Source: Natronorubrum aibiense (GTDB taxonomy: Archaea; Halobacteriota; Halobacteria; Halobacteriales; Natrialbaceae). Taken from it: a stretch of 64,000 nucleotides of DNA. The position numbers were made by a program, and so were the translations under genes. The stretch lies in assembly GCF_009392895.1 (NCBI RefSeq), contig NZ_CP045489.1:186001-250000 (forward strand), in the 5' to 3' direction. Under the pieces are notes generated by a model. It did no database searches. It worked only from the letters and a program-made list of their open reading frames with translations, and was not told the DNA's origin. This document shows, one piece after another, positions 23,291-31,908 of the stretch. The first letter of the stretch is position 1. Each line of letters begins with the position of its first letter.

Positions 23291-23849
23291 CGACTTTGGC
23301 ACCGCCACTCGAGGGATGGGCGTTCTGACGCGCTGTATCTAACAGCTCTGCACGTTGTTTGAGCGTTTTCCATTCACTCAGTGCTTCCCACACTTCTTCG
23401 ACCGACGCTTCCTTGGTGTGATCCATGAGAGACACGTCTTCCGGGCTGTCAGCATCGAACTGGGCACGATACTCCTCGAGTTGTTTTATCGTCTCTTTGA
23501 GTTCTTCGACGATCTCTGCCTCAGAGTATTGGTCTCGGATTTGCTCAACTCTGCGCCACTGGAGATAGGATTCGTTGCGTTCGTATCTCACAGGTCGTCC
23601 CGAGATCTCACGTGTCATTCCCATCGAGGTGAACCATTCAAGGTAGTCCCTTGCAGTCTCAGTATCGCAGTCTGCTTGCTCCGCGATTCTGGACACTTTC
23701 GTTGGTGTCCGTAGCTGTAAAATGACACTGAGCAATCGTTCTCGCGTTGGCCCTCCCTTCAAGACCTCTTCAGGGGAGTCCCATTCGGTAAAATCAGGAG
23801 GATTTTTAGTTGAGTCACGAATGTCGTCGGGAGTATCAGTTAAGTCCAT
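23283..23849 (-). CDS. wHTH regulator (DUF7342-like), second copy
   Basis: The 188-residue protein starts MDLTDTPDDIRDSTKNPPDF and contains a wHTH (RERLLSVILQLRTPTKVSRI, AEQADCDTETARDYLEWFTS, GMTREISGRPVRYERNESYL) plus a coiled-coil region (REQYSEAEIVEELKETIKQL-like) and a conserved W-x-x-L-K tail. It aligns along its length with 17003-17536. The TumE-like gene starts inside its last codons (ATG at 23290), so the pair is translationally coupled, as in the first module. Confidence 0.7.
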   Translation of the reverse strand: MDLTDTPDDIRDSTKNPPDFTEWDSPEEVLKGGPTRERLLSVILQLRTPTKVSRIAEQADCDTETARDYLEWFTSMGMTREISGRPVRYERNESYLQWRRVEQIRDQYSEAEIVEELKETIKQLEEYRAQFDADSPEDVSLMDHTKEASVEEVWEALSEWKTLKQRAELLDTARQNAHPSSGGAKVDA

Positions 23850-24012
23850 CAGTGCTCACTTGCATCCGACTAACGATATAGCCGGCCATATATCTACCAC
23901 ACGCTGAATTATTTCTGCTTCGTTCAGCGAGTCATGTCGTTCTCTGTTCAGAACTTTCGACGTATTTTTTGCTCAACAAGAATCTCCAGCAAATTCTCAC
24001 ATTCACATCCAG

Positions 24013-24335
24013 TACTTACGCAGTCTTCACGACGTGCTCCTCGAGATCACGTGTCCAGTAGGTAGCTGGCCCACCGGGACTACATCGCGCACACAGTCGT
24101 ATTGTCCCCTCGAGATTCCGAGCTCAATGCGGAATCGCGTGAGGGCTGCAAGCGCGTCGACGACGAACCACAGCTGTCGCAGGCGTGGTGGTCAAACTCG
24201 TTGGGATTCAGGCATGGCTGGATGGTGCAGTCGACACACATCGGGTGGGTGACACGGTTGTCCTGTCACCACGTATTCGTGTTACCTGCTCCGATGTCGC
24301 TCCTACTTCCCGGTGTCGCCGTTGACGACAGCACG
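24013..24335 (-). pseudogene. Second decayed copy of the zinc-rich gene
   Basis: Pieces of the intact gene (25132-25470) are readable in more than one frame: the C-terminal motif for TYWTRDLEEHVV, the CARCSPGGPATYW region, the C-x-x-C-G pair near 24150-24180 and HPMCVDCT near 24225. Stops and indels interrupt it. From about 24245 toward 24345 it is nearly identical to the first decayed copy, showing that both derive from one damaged ancestor. Confidence 0.65.
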
Positions 24336-24341
24336 GTTCGT

Positions 24342-24683
24342 TCAAGAAGAAATGTAGCTGATTAACTGTGTGGCCACGTCCTCGGTCCGTTCGTCAACGA
24401 GAGCGGTCATATGGAATTCTACCTCTGCCGCACTGTTGAGGGTCGCGAGCGACCACGGAAGGATGTGACTTCGGTCCCCGAGTGGCTCGCCTTCGTAGTC
24501 GTCGTCGCGGAGTGTGAGTGACTCCTCGTGGTAGGTCTTCGTGGAGATCAGGACGGTGATCAGCTGTACGCCGTGGTTCGGGAACCGAGGTGCTCCCAGA
24601 ACGAGCATCGGACGACCTTTGTCCGAGAGCGGATCGGTCCCCCAGATAATGTCACCGCGTTCCAGTTCACCGAACGCGGTCAC
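24342..24683 (-). CDS. PemK/MazF-like toxin
   Basis: The 113-residue protein starts MTAFGELERGDIIWGTDPLS and has the PemK/MazF SH3-like core: GDIIWGTDPLSDKGRPMLVL, VQLITVLISTKTYHEESLTL, SHILPWSLATLNSAAEVEFH and a C-terminal helix VATQLISYISS. Such toxins cleave mRNA. The upstream gene (24680-25039) overlaps by 4 bp and is the likely antitoxin. A truncated copy is at 21483-21742. The usual R-P-x-L-V-x-x-x ligand and conserved Arg/Thr positions are recognisable but not verified. Confidence 0.75.
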   Translation of the reverse strand: MTAFGELERGDIIWGTDPLSDKGRPMLVLGAPRFPNHGVQLITVLISTKTYHEESLTLRDDDYEGEPLGDRSHILPWSLATLNSAAEVEFHMTALVDERTEDVATQLISYISS

Positions 24684-25039
24684 TGCACTTCCTCCATCTC
24701 GTCAGTTTTCAACTCCTCGAGATGCTCCTCGCCGTACTGCTCGTCTGCAGTCTGGTGGTGCTGGTGAAGCCGGTAGGCGGCTCGAAGCCGGTCCTCGTTG
24801 TCTGTGATCGCCCAGTACGGGCGCTTGTGCCGCACAAGACCTCGTTCCTTCAGTCGCGAGAGGATGGCACTGACAGCGTCCGTATCCAGTTCGAGTTGTT
24901 CAGCAATCGTCGCCGCCTTCCACGCCCGGTCGTCGTTCTCGTCAAGGAACAATACGATCCGCTCGGTGTCGTTTCGTTCCTCGAATTCATCGTCGTCGGC
25001 GTTCTCGAACTCGTCGATATCAATGGTGCCGCTCGACAT
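24680..25039 (-). CDS. Winged-helix antitoxin-like regulator
   Basis: The 119-residue protein starts MSSGTIDIDEFENADDDEFE (acidic leader), then NDTERIVLFLDENDDRAWKA, ATIAEQLELDTDAVSAILSR, LKERGLVRHKRPYWAITDNE (wing) and an acidic helical tail. It is a MarR-like wHTH. The stop overlaps the PemK/MazF-like gene by 4 bp, the arrangement of haloarchaeal toxin pairs with wHTH antitoxins. Autoregulation is likely but no operator is obvious. Confidence 0.75.
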   Translation of the reverse strand: MSSGTIDIDEFENADDDEFEERNDTERIVLFLDENDDRAWKAATIAEQLELDTDAVSAILSRLKERGLVRHKRPYWAITDNEDRLRAAYRLHQHHQTADEQYGEEHLEELKTDEMEEVQ

Positions 25040-25131
25040 AGATTATTGTTGGTAGCGTGGGTGCATAGCTATTTTGGGTGTTTGTTACAGGAGGAGCACA
25101 CTCACGTCTGAGGCAGGTCAGACTCTGTCAT

Positions 25132-25470
25132 TCACTCTGTCGGCGTCGCGATGAGGTGCTCCTCGAGGTCGCGTGTCCAGTACGTCGCCGGACCTCCGGG
25201 ACTACATCGCGCACACAGCTGTAGCGAGCCCTCGAGATTGCCGAGTTCGACGCGGAATCGCGTGAGGGCTGCAAGCGCGTCGACGACGAGCCCACAGCCG
25301 TCACAGGTGCAGTGATCGAACTCGTCAGGGTCCGGCTCCGCCTGGATAGCGCAGTCGACACAGATTGGGTGGGTGACTCGCTCGTCTTGGCCCCACGTAT
25401 GCGCCTCGCCAGACTCGACGCCGGGCAGGGCGTCGCAGAACGCACAGCCAGTGAGTGTCTGCTGTGTCAC
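25132..25470 (-). CDS. Small zinc-rich protein (intact copy)
   Basis: The 112-residue protein has C-A-F-C (about 9-12), HPICVDC (about 35-41), C-T-C-D-G-C-G (about 54-60) and CARCSPGGPATYW (about 87-99), giving up to two zinc sites. It starts MTQQTLTGCAFCDALPGVES. Two decayed copies (21117-21475, 24013-24335) lie nearby. The next gene (25467-25757) overlaps its 5' end by 4 bp on the same strand, so they form a pair. Role unknown. Confidence 0.75.
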   Translation of the reverse strand: MTQQTLTGCAFCDALPGVESGEAHTWGQDERVTHPICVDCAIQAEPDPDEFDHCTCDGCGLVVDALAALTRFRVELGNLEGSLQLCARCSPGGPATYWTRDLEEHLIATPTE

Positions 25471-25757
25471 TCACCCACCTCGTCGGCATTGCGAGCAGCC
25501 GTCCAACCTTGATGGAAGACAGCAAGTTGGGTGCTCGAGTCAAAGGCAGTCCCACTTGGCTCGTGGACGAACACCCGCTTGCCAGGGACTGGTGTCACCA
25601 CATCGTTATCGATGAGTTCAGTAACGAGCTTTCGGGCGGTTGTATCGCCGATATCTGCGGTCACGACGCGAGTTGCATCCTGATCACGGGCAACGAGTCT
25701 GGCTTCGAACCGGCTGTAATCGTCTGCAGTGTCGTCAATCGGGTTTGGATCAGTCAT
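25467..25757 (-). CDS. Small hypothetical protein paired with zinc-rich gene
   Basis: The 96-residue protein starts MTDPNPIDDTADDYSRFEAR. Its core, LVARDQDATRVVTADIGDTT, ARKLVTELIDNDVVTPVPGK, RVFVHEPSGTAFDSSTQLAV, looks like a small alpha/beta fold with a terminal helix QGWTAARNAD. The stop overlaps the downstream zinc-rich gene start by 4 bp, as in toxin/antitoxin operons, but no family is recognised. Confidence 0.6.
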   Translation of the reverse strand: MTDPNPIDDTADDYSRFEARLVARDQDATRVVTADIGDTTARKLVTELIDNDVVTPVPGKRVFVHEPSGTAFDSSTQLAVFHQGWTAARNADEVGE

Positions 25758-26342
25758 TGGAAATCACATGACGGCTCACTGTTGAGCGCGCCTCATGCCT
25801 CACGGCGCCGATAAACTCACTGCTGGAAGCACAGTCGAGTCGAAGATACTAGGTGATGCGTACTGGAGTCAGTAACCGATATTCAACAGCGGACTCGAGT
25901 ACTGACGGCTGATGATTACCTCTTGCTGGTCCGTCGGCCTGTTCGCAGCTGCCACGTCGGCTTCACCCGGAACGTATCTGGTTCCTCAACAGGATGGGTA
26001 TGACTCTGATTTGTCGCTAGTGGTGTTTCAACCTTCGACTTGTGAGTATCAGCATCCGTGCAGTGGCAGATTTGAACTGTGAACTGATAGTAATGGCGTG
26101 CAAGATATAGAGGATAGATTCATCAGCGCGGTCGCCCACGAACGAGTCGTTAGATAGGTCTGGGTATTTGTTGCCGATTAGGCACGTGGTAGGAACGACT
26201 CAAGTTGAGAAGTACAGAACGTGCGCGTCCCGTTCATCGAACGAAATTGGCAGCTGCTGTTCAGCGGTGTGAGTTTCAGCTCTGCCAGAAATACTCGGTA
26301 GAGGCGCAATAATGGATTGACGATCGACAGTCTATATCATAT
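25758..26342. other. 585-bp region without a convincing gene
   Basis: A minus frame at about 25916-26130 reads YYQFTVQICHCTDADTHKSK and TFRVKPTWQLRTGRRTSKR but has two stops just upstream and no start. No repeat, hairpin or RNA gene was seen. The last 60 bp before 26343 (GACAGTCTATATCATATATGG) contain AT-rich promoter-like sequence for the TMEM175-like gene. Confidence 0.4.
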
Positions 26343-26999
26343 ATGGCACTTCCGTTCCGCCTCGAATCCGAGGAAACAGACCGACTGATTGCGCTCAGCG
26401 ACGGCGTCATCGCGATTGCTATCACACTGTTGGTGCTGGAAATCAGCGTTCCGACGGTTCCTGCCGGAAGCACGACTGCGGTCGTGCCTGACCTCACCGC
26501 TGAGCAGTGGCCCGAGTTCGTCGGGTACGTGCTGAGCTTTCTAGTGATCGGCCTCTACTGGACGTTACATCGGCGCGTGTTCGTCTACGTTGAGGGCCAC
26601 GACCGCAGCGTGGTCTGGCTCAATCTTCTGTTCTTACTCCTGGTCGCGTTCGTTCCGTACGCCACGAGCGTGTTCGTCGCCTACCCGACCGGGTTCGGCA
26701 TCGCGTTCTACGCAGGGATATTGTCACTCACTGGATTCTCGCTGGCGCTGTTGTGGGGGTACGTCTCCAGAGAACGCCTCCTCGAAGCGGGACTGACCTC
26801 ACGAACGGTCGAGATTCAGGCGGCACGGTTTCTCGTCTCTCCGATCGTGTTCGCGGGATCGGCAATCCTCGCCCAGTATAACCCGCTACTGGCCGTCCTC
26901 TCGTGGGGATTGCTGGTTCCCCTCAACGGCGCTTTCGAGTCACGACTTGTCGCGAGCGTCGAGGAGTCGGTGACCGAGTCAGAGAACCAGCCTCAGTGA
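26343..26999 (+). CDS. TMEM175-family (DUF1211) potassium-channel-like protein
   Basis: The 218-residue protein starts MALPFRLESEETDRLIALSD. R-L-I-A-L-S-D-G-V-I-A-I-A-I-T is the TMEM175 signature (RxxxxSDG followed by pore-lining Ile/Thr residues). Six spans follow (VGYVLSFLVIGLYWTLHRR, NLLFLLLVAFVPYATSVF and others). Prokaryotic TMEM175 proteins are tetrameric leak K+ channels. The stop TGA lies in the first bases of a 357-bp repeat element (26996), so the native 3' end may be changed. Confidence 0.85.
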   Translation: MALPFRLESEETDRLIALSDGVIAIAITLLVLEISVPTVPAGSTTAVVPDLTAEQWPEFVGYVLSFLVIGLYWTLHRRVFVYVEGHDRSVVWLNLLFLLLVAFVPYATSVFVAYPTGFGIAFYAGILSLTGFSLALLWGYVSRERLLEAGLTSRTVEIQAARFLVSPIVFAGSAILAQYNPLLAVLSWGLLVPLNGAFESRLVASVEESVTESENQPQ

Positions 27000-27352
27000 C
27001 ATCCTCTCCGCTGTAAACGGCGGAGCTTCCCACAAGCCGAAGCTTGCTGAGTTGGGAGATTTACGGTTTCACATCCCCGAGAGAATGCTGGCAGTGCCAC
27101 GCTACCGTTACCCCTATCCACCGTTGAGAAGACGGGGATTCGGAGTTATCTTGTGCTTCCTGCACCCTGTTCGTCTGATGGAAGGGGTGCTTCCACGACG
27201 AAAGGGCGAATCCCGATACTGTCTCATTGGGATAGGGCGGATAGACCGCCTCGGATAGCATTCAGTCCGCCGTAGAACCTCTTAAAACTACGTGCGGGCG
27301 CTGTATCCCCGCGCTGAAGCGCGAGGTTTTAGCGCCCTACTCCGCTTGATAA
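26996..27352 (+). mobile_element. PATE-like non-autonomous IS200/IS605 element, copy 1
   Basis: One end is GTGACATCCTCTCCGC, followed by the hairpin of GCCGTTTAC/GTAAACGGC type. The other end has CGGGCGCTGTATCCCCGCGC and the GCGCGAGGTTTTAGCGCCC hairpin with GCTTGATAA beyond. No transposase is encoded; a 68-74 codon open frame is shared by all copies but looks non-coding. Copies 2 and 3 lie at 42222-42579 and 53439-53796 in the opposite orientation. All three have TTATCAAGC at the outer left end. Confidence 0.75.
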
Positions 27353-27540
27353 CCCTCTGTTCGCCCAGCGTTCGTACTGGTAGAGACGTACCCTGTCTCT
27401 CTCACTTCCAACCACCGATAGACGCCAACTGGCCAGTGACCGATACGCGCGTATATCTTGCAGGGCTTCGGAAAAATGAGTTGGAACTGGCAGTTTGATC
27501 GTAGGATGATGTACTCACAAGTTCACCGTTGAAGCTACAC

Positions 27541-27903
27541 TAGTGACGCGGGCCGTGAGAGGCAGTTGATCAGTTCATCACGGACGTCCTGCCGAGGCAT
27601 CGTCTGTTCGTGCCAGCCGAGCCGTTCGTCGTAATGGCGCTTTTTGAATCTCTCGCCAACTGTATCGGCTGCAATGTACTGTGTTCGTTTGACCCCTCAG
27701 ATATTCGATGATTGACACTCGGCACCGACGTCTGCATGCGTGAGTTCGACGAGAACACACTCGACGAATGAAATGAGTGACTCCCGACTTCGGTCGTTCG
27801 GAACGCGTAACTCGAGGCCGGACCAGGGTGGTTCAGAGGGCTGTCGGTGGGTTGGTGCTCGATCGATACCATGGTCTCGTAGATGCTGTCGCTCAGAAGT
27901 CAT
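27541..27903 (-). pseudogene. Unrecognised decayed gene
   Basis: Two separated frames read protein-like sequence on the minus strand: PPWSGLELRVPNDRSRESLI, SFVECVLVELTHADVGAECQ (to about 27717), and RTQYIAADTVGERFKKRHYD, ERLGWHEQTMPRQDVRDEL (27680-27550). A stop and a frame change separate them, so no single protein is made. It lies between repeat copy 1 and the M48 protease gene. No family recognised. Confidence 0.5.
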
Positions 27904-28043
27904 TCGCTATCTCGGGGCAGTTCGACCGCCCCGCACCCATCTCGGGGCGAGAAAACACTCCGATGACATGTTTTAGGATGTGTGCAGCCCTGACTGTACT
28001 GAACGCTACGAATCTCTTTGAGGACCGTCTCTGCACTAGTCAG

Positions 28044-29084
28044 TTAGCGTTCCAGCTCCAGTCGCTCAATATGTGCAATTCGGTCGTCTATCGGGGGATG
28101 TGTAGATAATATGCGTGTCCAGCAGTGGCGGATTCGGCGTATAGCTCTCTCGTATAGCCTTCCTGAAGATTGTTCATCAGCTGTCTCTGTCATCTGGACG
28201 TCTCTAAGTGCGCGCAACCCATTGGCAACTTGGTGTGGGTCATCGAGAAGCTTGGCTGCGTATCTGTCTGCCCGATACTCTAGCTGTCGACGAGCCCACA
28301 CAAAGACAACTCGTCCAACGAGCACTGTGCTACCGGTAACCAAGAACAGCATCCAGTGGTACTGCACAAAATACCGAAGAGAGAGGACAGACAGAGTTGT
28401 CAGCACTACCGTCCCAACCAAGGAGATAACTGCGTGGTTTTCGTCGACATGTCCCAGTTCATGAGCCGCAATCATGGCGATGTACTTGTTGTCAAGTGCT
28501 TCAAACGAGTGCTCGTTGATCAGAATGACTTTGTAAGCCGGAAAGACGCCGGCAGCAACTCCGTTGATCGTCTGTCCGAACTCGCCAGTAGCCACTCGAA
28601 ATGCAACGTCTTGGTCGGCACCAATCTCACATGCAGCGCGTTCTCGCCTATTCAAGGGTCGTGTTGCGACATGATTCCGAATGATTGTACCCGACATCGC
28701 CACTATCCCTGCAAGAAGGAACACCGCAACAACAAGCTCAAGTAGTGATTCTCCAAAGATAAGCAGTGAACCAACGACGAGTGATACAAGAAGACTGGAT
28801 CCGATAACTGCAATCCGTGTAATCGCATCCGTACGAGAGCTCTCTTCATCGAGAATCCGCTGCACTTCTGCCAGCACATGTTGTGCTGAGTAAACGACAG
28901 AGTGTACAAGAGCAGATACCATGATACTCATGACTGCCAAGGGGATGGCAACCATAGAGAGATCGACGGTCGGAACAGCCCATCTGACATAGAGAGTACA
29001 ACCGAGAAACACAGCTACCGAGAGCAGTATCCACGGTATCAGCTCGGCTGCAGATCTGCGTAGTAGATGCAATTGATTCGCCAT
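28044..29084 (-). CDS. M48-family membrane zinc metalloprotease (HtpX-like)
   Basis: The 346-residue protein starts MANQLHLLRRSAAELIPWIL. It has two N-terminal spans, a helical linker, a second pair of spans (about 91-132), then the M48 catalytic motif H-E-L-G-H at 208-212 with the third ligand in E269-Y-R-A-D273, and further C-terminal spans. M48 enzymes degrade damaged membrane proteins. The C-terminal tail has LSTHPPIDDRIAHIERLE, typical of HtpX. It is flanked by pseudogenes; the promoter lies in the 180-bp spacer upstream. Confidence 0.9.
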   Translation of the reverse strand: MANQLHLLRRSAAELIPWILLSVAVFLGCTLYVRWAVPTVDLSMVAIPLAVMSIMVSALVHSVVYSAQHVLAEVQRILDEESSRTDAITRIAVIGSSLLVSLVVGSLLIFGESLLELVVAVFLLAGIVAMSGTIIRNHVATRPLNRRERAACEIGADQDVAFRVATGEFGQTINGVAAGVFPAYKVILINEHSFEALDNKYIAMIAAHELGHVDENHAVISLVGTVVLTTLSVLSLRYFVQYHWMLFLVTGSTVLVGRVVFVWARRQLEYRADRYAAKLLDDPHQVANGLRALRDVQMTETADEQSSGRLYERAIRRIRHCWTRILSTHPPIDDRIAHIERLELER

Positions 29085-29265
29085 TAGATCTGGTGTATAA
29101 TCGAAGAGACCAAATCTCGCTCGGTTGGAACATTGGTTTGTTTCCGGTCCACTTTTAGGGAGTCATAGAACATCATACACCCGATCTATGGGACCCTGAT
29201 TTGATGAATATGGATGTGTTGTCACTTCTAGAAAGGTCAGTTCGTATCGACTCTTCGACTCAACT

Positions 29266-29523
29266 CTACGACTGATAGTTCTTTGACCACTGGTAGATAT
29301 TCCGTGTTAGATAAAGTCCGACGACTATCGGGATGCTCACGGAGATTAAAAAGAGGAGGTTGTAGGTAAGCGAAAATGGTTCGAGATCCCCATCAACTAC
29401 GACCTCTGGTTCTGCCAGCCACAGGTCGTAGCCAGTGGGGATGAACGCAAGCGTGAACAGTAATACTAGCACGGCCGATATCTGTCCAAATCGATATTTT
29501 GCTCGGTGAATTATGTCACCCAT
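29266..29523 (-). CDS. Two-span membrane protein
   Basis: The 85-residue protein starts MGDIIHRAKYRFGQISAVLV, with a span ISAVLVLLFTLAFIPTGY, a short acidic loop (LAEPEVVVDGDLEPF) and a second span NLLFLISVSIPIVVGLYL. It is a haloarchaeal-type membrane hypothetical. It follows the truncated gene at 29527 with a 3-bp gap; insertion of an IS6 copy has cut away the upstream part of that operon. Confidence 0.6.
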   Translation of the reverse strand: MGDIIHRAKYRFGQISAVLVLLFTLAFIPTGYDLWLAEPEVVVDGDLEPFSLTYNLLFLISVSIPIVVGLYLTRNIYQWSKNYQS

Positions 29524-29526
29524 TGA

Positions 29527-29764
29527 TTACTCATCAAATTTAGTAGGGTGAAAATTCTTTGGTAAGATCTTATGCTTATCAAGTTCCTCTATCATACCTT
29601 TCTCTGAATTGGAGAAACTATCCACCCAACGACTGTTATTTGGAGTTATCGCCGAATAATCGTCCCCACAGAGAGGACGTCTCTGAAGTGGGATCACAGT
29701 TGGACGTCGTCTCGGCTTGTTCTTCTCGAGTCTGCTCAATCTCTCGGTTACGCTCTGCAAGTTC
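29527..29764 (-). pseudogene. Gene remnant truncated by the IS6 insertion
   Basis: The minus frame ending at 29636 reads LAERNREIEQTREEQAETTS to LWGRLFGDNSK and is cut at its 5' side exactly where the IS6 element begins (29765). A second frame ending at 29527 reads SNSEKGMIEELDKHKILPKN. The missing 5' part is not found beyond the element, so the insertion was accompanied by deletion or rearrangement. Confidence 0.45.
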
Positions 29765-30506
29765 GGCACTGTCTAGATGAGAGTTTGAGGAACGAGCAGG
29801 TGGTGGCAAGAAGTGTCCATGCAACTTGCCAACCTGCTCAGAGAGAGCTTAGACGTGGATTGTGATGAGGTTTGGGAGAACGAGCGCACCCCGACACCCA
29901 TTAGGGTGTTCGGGGTGCGCCTGCATTCGATGGGTTGTCGGTGCGGGAAGTCGTCGCTGTGCTGGACTTACTTGGTGTCGATCGGTCTCATGGAGCCGTC
30001 TGGAACTGGACGCACGATCTCGCGGAGAGCCAGGCGGACCCGCCGACGGCAGCGCCGTCGCGGGTCGCCGTCGATGAGAAACAGATCGAGGTCGATGGCG
30101 AAAAGAAATGGCTGTACGCGGCGATCGATACGGAGTCGAAGCTCTTGTTCGAAATCGACGTACACAGCCGCCGCGGGACCGATCCCGCGGCGGCATTTTT
30201 GCATCGGCTAACCGAGAAACACGACGTGTCAGACACTGAGTTTCTGGTTGATGGCGGTGGCTATCTGACTGCCCTCTTTCGACACGATCTGAGCGGTCAG
30301 CTCAACTATACAGACCGGAACCACATCGAAAAATGGTTCCAGACTGTGTCGATGCGAATCGACCGCTTTCACTCGTTTTGGCGGGGCAGTCCAGCCAGTG
30401 CACGTCGCTGGCTCAGACGGTTCAGACACCACTACAACCACGATAAGCCGAATCAAGCACTCGATGGCCGAACGCCAGCCCAGGAGGTGCTGAACTAGAC
30501 AGTGCC
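29765..30506 (+). mobile_element. IS6-family element, copy 2 (inactive)
   Basis: The ends are GGCACTGTCTAG (29765-29776) and, inverted, GAACTAGACAGTGCC (30492-30506). The 8-bp flanks GCAAGTTC and CCTTCGCC do not match, so no target duplication remains. The transposase carries a 1-nt deletion, and the element is about 74% related by motif to the copy at 1589 rather than identical. Confidence 0.8.
29813..30498 (+). pseudogene. IS6-family transposase with 1-nt frameshift
   Basis: The N-terminal frame MSMQLANLLRESLDVDCDEV to RVFGVRLHSMGC is followed after a 1-nt loss (TGTCGGTGCGG where TGTTCGGTGCGG is expected) by SVREVVAVLDLLGVDRSHGA to the normal C-terminus QALDGRTPAQEVLN. The catalytic motifs VAVDEK, FLVDGGGY and HIEKWF are present in the second frame, so only the frameshift blocks production of a full enzyme. 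Confidence 0.8.
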
Positions 30507-30593
30507 CCTTCGCCACGATTGTCCGATTGCCAGCTTCATGGCAGACGACGATCGTCAATTCGGCTCTGTTTAAATTCACATCAAATGACAAAT

Positions 30594-30857
30594 TCAGACT
30601 CGGATACGATCTATAGGCAAGAGATAGAACGGACCCCACCCCCGAAACAGGATTGTAATGGTGGATTCTGTCGGTTTCTCACTCATGAGCGTATCGAAAG
30701 AAACGGAATCCTCTTCGAATTCGATCTCGAGCCAAGCTATGTGACGACTCGGACGTACGTCGATCTGTCGAGATATTCGATGAGCCAAATAGCCCCGAGA
30801 TTTCTGATCGAACTCTTCTGGAGTGGGACGTACTGGTGTCTGCTTTCGTTCAACCAC
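30594..30857 (-). CDS. Possible small hypothetical protein
   Basis: The 87-residue frame starts MVERKQTPVRPTPEEFDQKS and contains HRISRQIDVRPSRHIAWLEI, EFEEDSVSFDTLMSEKPTES, RGWGPFYLLPIDRIRV. It looks protein-like with a plausible beta-rich middle. The opposite strand also has an open frame (to 30890), so coding here is uncertain. It lies between the IS6 copy and a lipoprotein gene; no family recognised. Confidence 0.35.
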   Translation of the reverse strand: MVERKQTPVRPTPEEFDQKSRGYLAHRISRQIDVRPSRHIAWLEIEFEEDSVSFDTLMSEKPTESTITILFRGWGPFYLLPIDRIRV

Positions 30858-30909
30858 AGCTCGAGAACCTGTAATATGGAATCAATGTGAAATGTGGTAG
30901 ATTCGCATC

Positions 30910-31908
30910 TTAGTCGCTATCCTCCGACGGGACGTAATGTTCGCGGTGAATGATCCATTCTTTGTCGTCTTCTTCATTGATGGCAGTAACGACGATTTGA
31001 TCACCATCTGGATTGAACTGGATATAGAGCGTTACACCGGTCCACGTTGCGGTGAAATCCTCGTCGTCTCGATCATATGCTTCAGTACTCGCACCGGCAA
31101 TAGTCGACTCAGCTCGGATGCGTCCAGCATCGACTCCGCGTTCATCGGTCAGCACGACCGCAGCCTGCGGCACATCGCTTGTCGGACTATCATACTCCCA
31201 ATCGATCTCCTCGACTACGTCACTGTTTTCGTCCTCGATTGGTTCCTCAAACGCTTCCTCCGGATCATCGGGCGTATCGTCGATGGGGGCTGAGAACAGA
31301 TATTTCCACTCTCCATCTTCGGTTGCTAACACCCAGACGTTCGCCTCCCCCTCAGTCGGATCTTCAGGATGTACCTCGAGTACTGCGATATCCTCACCGT
31401 CGAGTTCCGCTGTAAGCTCATCACGCTCAAACCAGAACTTCGCTCCCTCGAGTTCAAGGAGATCGGCAACTGTTCCATTTTCAGTTCGTAGCTCGATATT
31501 ATATTCGCCGACGTTCTCATCTCCATCGCTACCACGGAATTCCCAGCCACCCTCTACCCACGCAGCGGGGTCGAGTGGGTTCAGCGAATGAGAGACCTCA
31601 CTCATTGTATCAAGATCACCCTCAACGGCTGCCTGAAGGTACGTCTCAATCACTGCAACAAACGTCTCGTCTGGATCAATTTTATTTACCTCTTCTCCAT
31701 CGTTTGATTGGTTACCATCCTCGTTCTGCTCGTCGTTGGTGGTTGTGTTGTTCGGGGACGTACCGTTCATCTCTTCGCTCGTACATCCTGCCAGCGGTAC
31801 AACGCTCACAACGAGACCGACACGGAGTGCACTCCGACGAGAGAGTCTAGTTGAATTAGGACATTCGTCGCTTCGCGACTGGAGGGATAAATCGTGTTCG
31901 GGAGACAT
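30910..31908 (-). CDS. Secreted lipoprotein of unknown function
   Basis: The 332-residue protein has a Tat signal with lipobox: LSRRSALRVGLVVSVVPLAG followed by Cys, then an Asn/Thr/Glu-rich linker. The mature domain has a helical block FVAVIETYLQAAVEGDLDTM (NTF2-like start), then beta segments (AKFWFERDELTAELDGEDIA, WVLATEDGEWKYLFSAPIDD) and an acidic second half with VTLYIQFNPDGDQIVV. The NTF2-like repeat suggests ligand or protein binding; nothing more specific is visible. Confidence 0.75.
   Translation of the reverse strand: MSPEHDLSLQSRSDECPNSTRLSRRSALRVGLVVSVVPLAGCTSEEMNGTSPNNTTTNDEQNEDGNQSNDGEEVNKIDPDETFVAVIETYLQAAVEGDLDTMSEVSHSLNPLDPAAWVEGGWEFRGSDGDENVGEYNIELRTENGTVADLLELEGAKFWFERDELTAELDGEDIAVLEVHPEDPTEGEANVWVLATEDGEWKYLFSAPIDDTPDDPEEAFEEPIEDENSDVVEEIDWEYDSPTSDVPQAAVVLTDERGVDAGRIRAESTIAGASTEAYDRDDEDFTATWTGVTLYIQFNPDGDQIVVTAINEEDDKEWIIHREHYVPSEDSD

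Noticed and set aside
27052-27258. The 68-74 codon open frame shared by all three 358-bp elements (PEGMLAVPRYRYPYPPLRRR type)
   Set aside because: It is not conserved as a protein family that I know, is Pro/Arg/Tyr-rich, and differs in C-terminus between copies; it is more likely non-coding sequence of the element.
30519-30890. Plus-strand 123-codon frame opposite the small gene at 30594-30857
   Set aside because: Neither strand is certain, but the minus frame starts and ends cleanly and has a more typical composition; the plus frame was left out.
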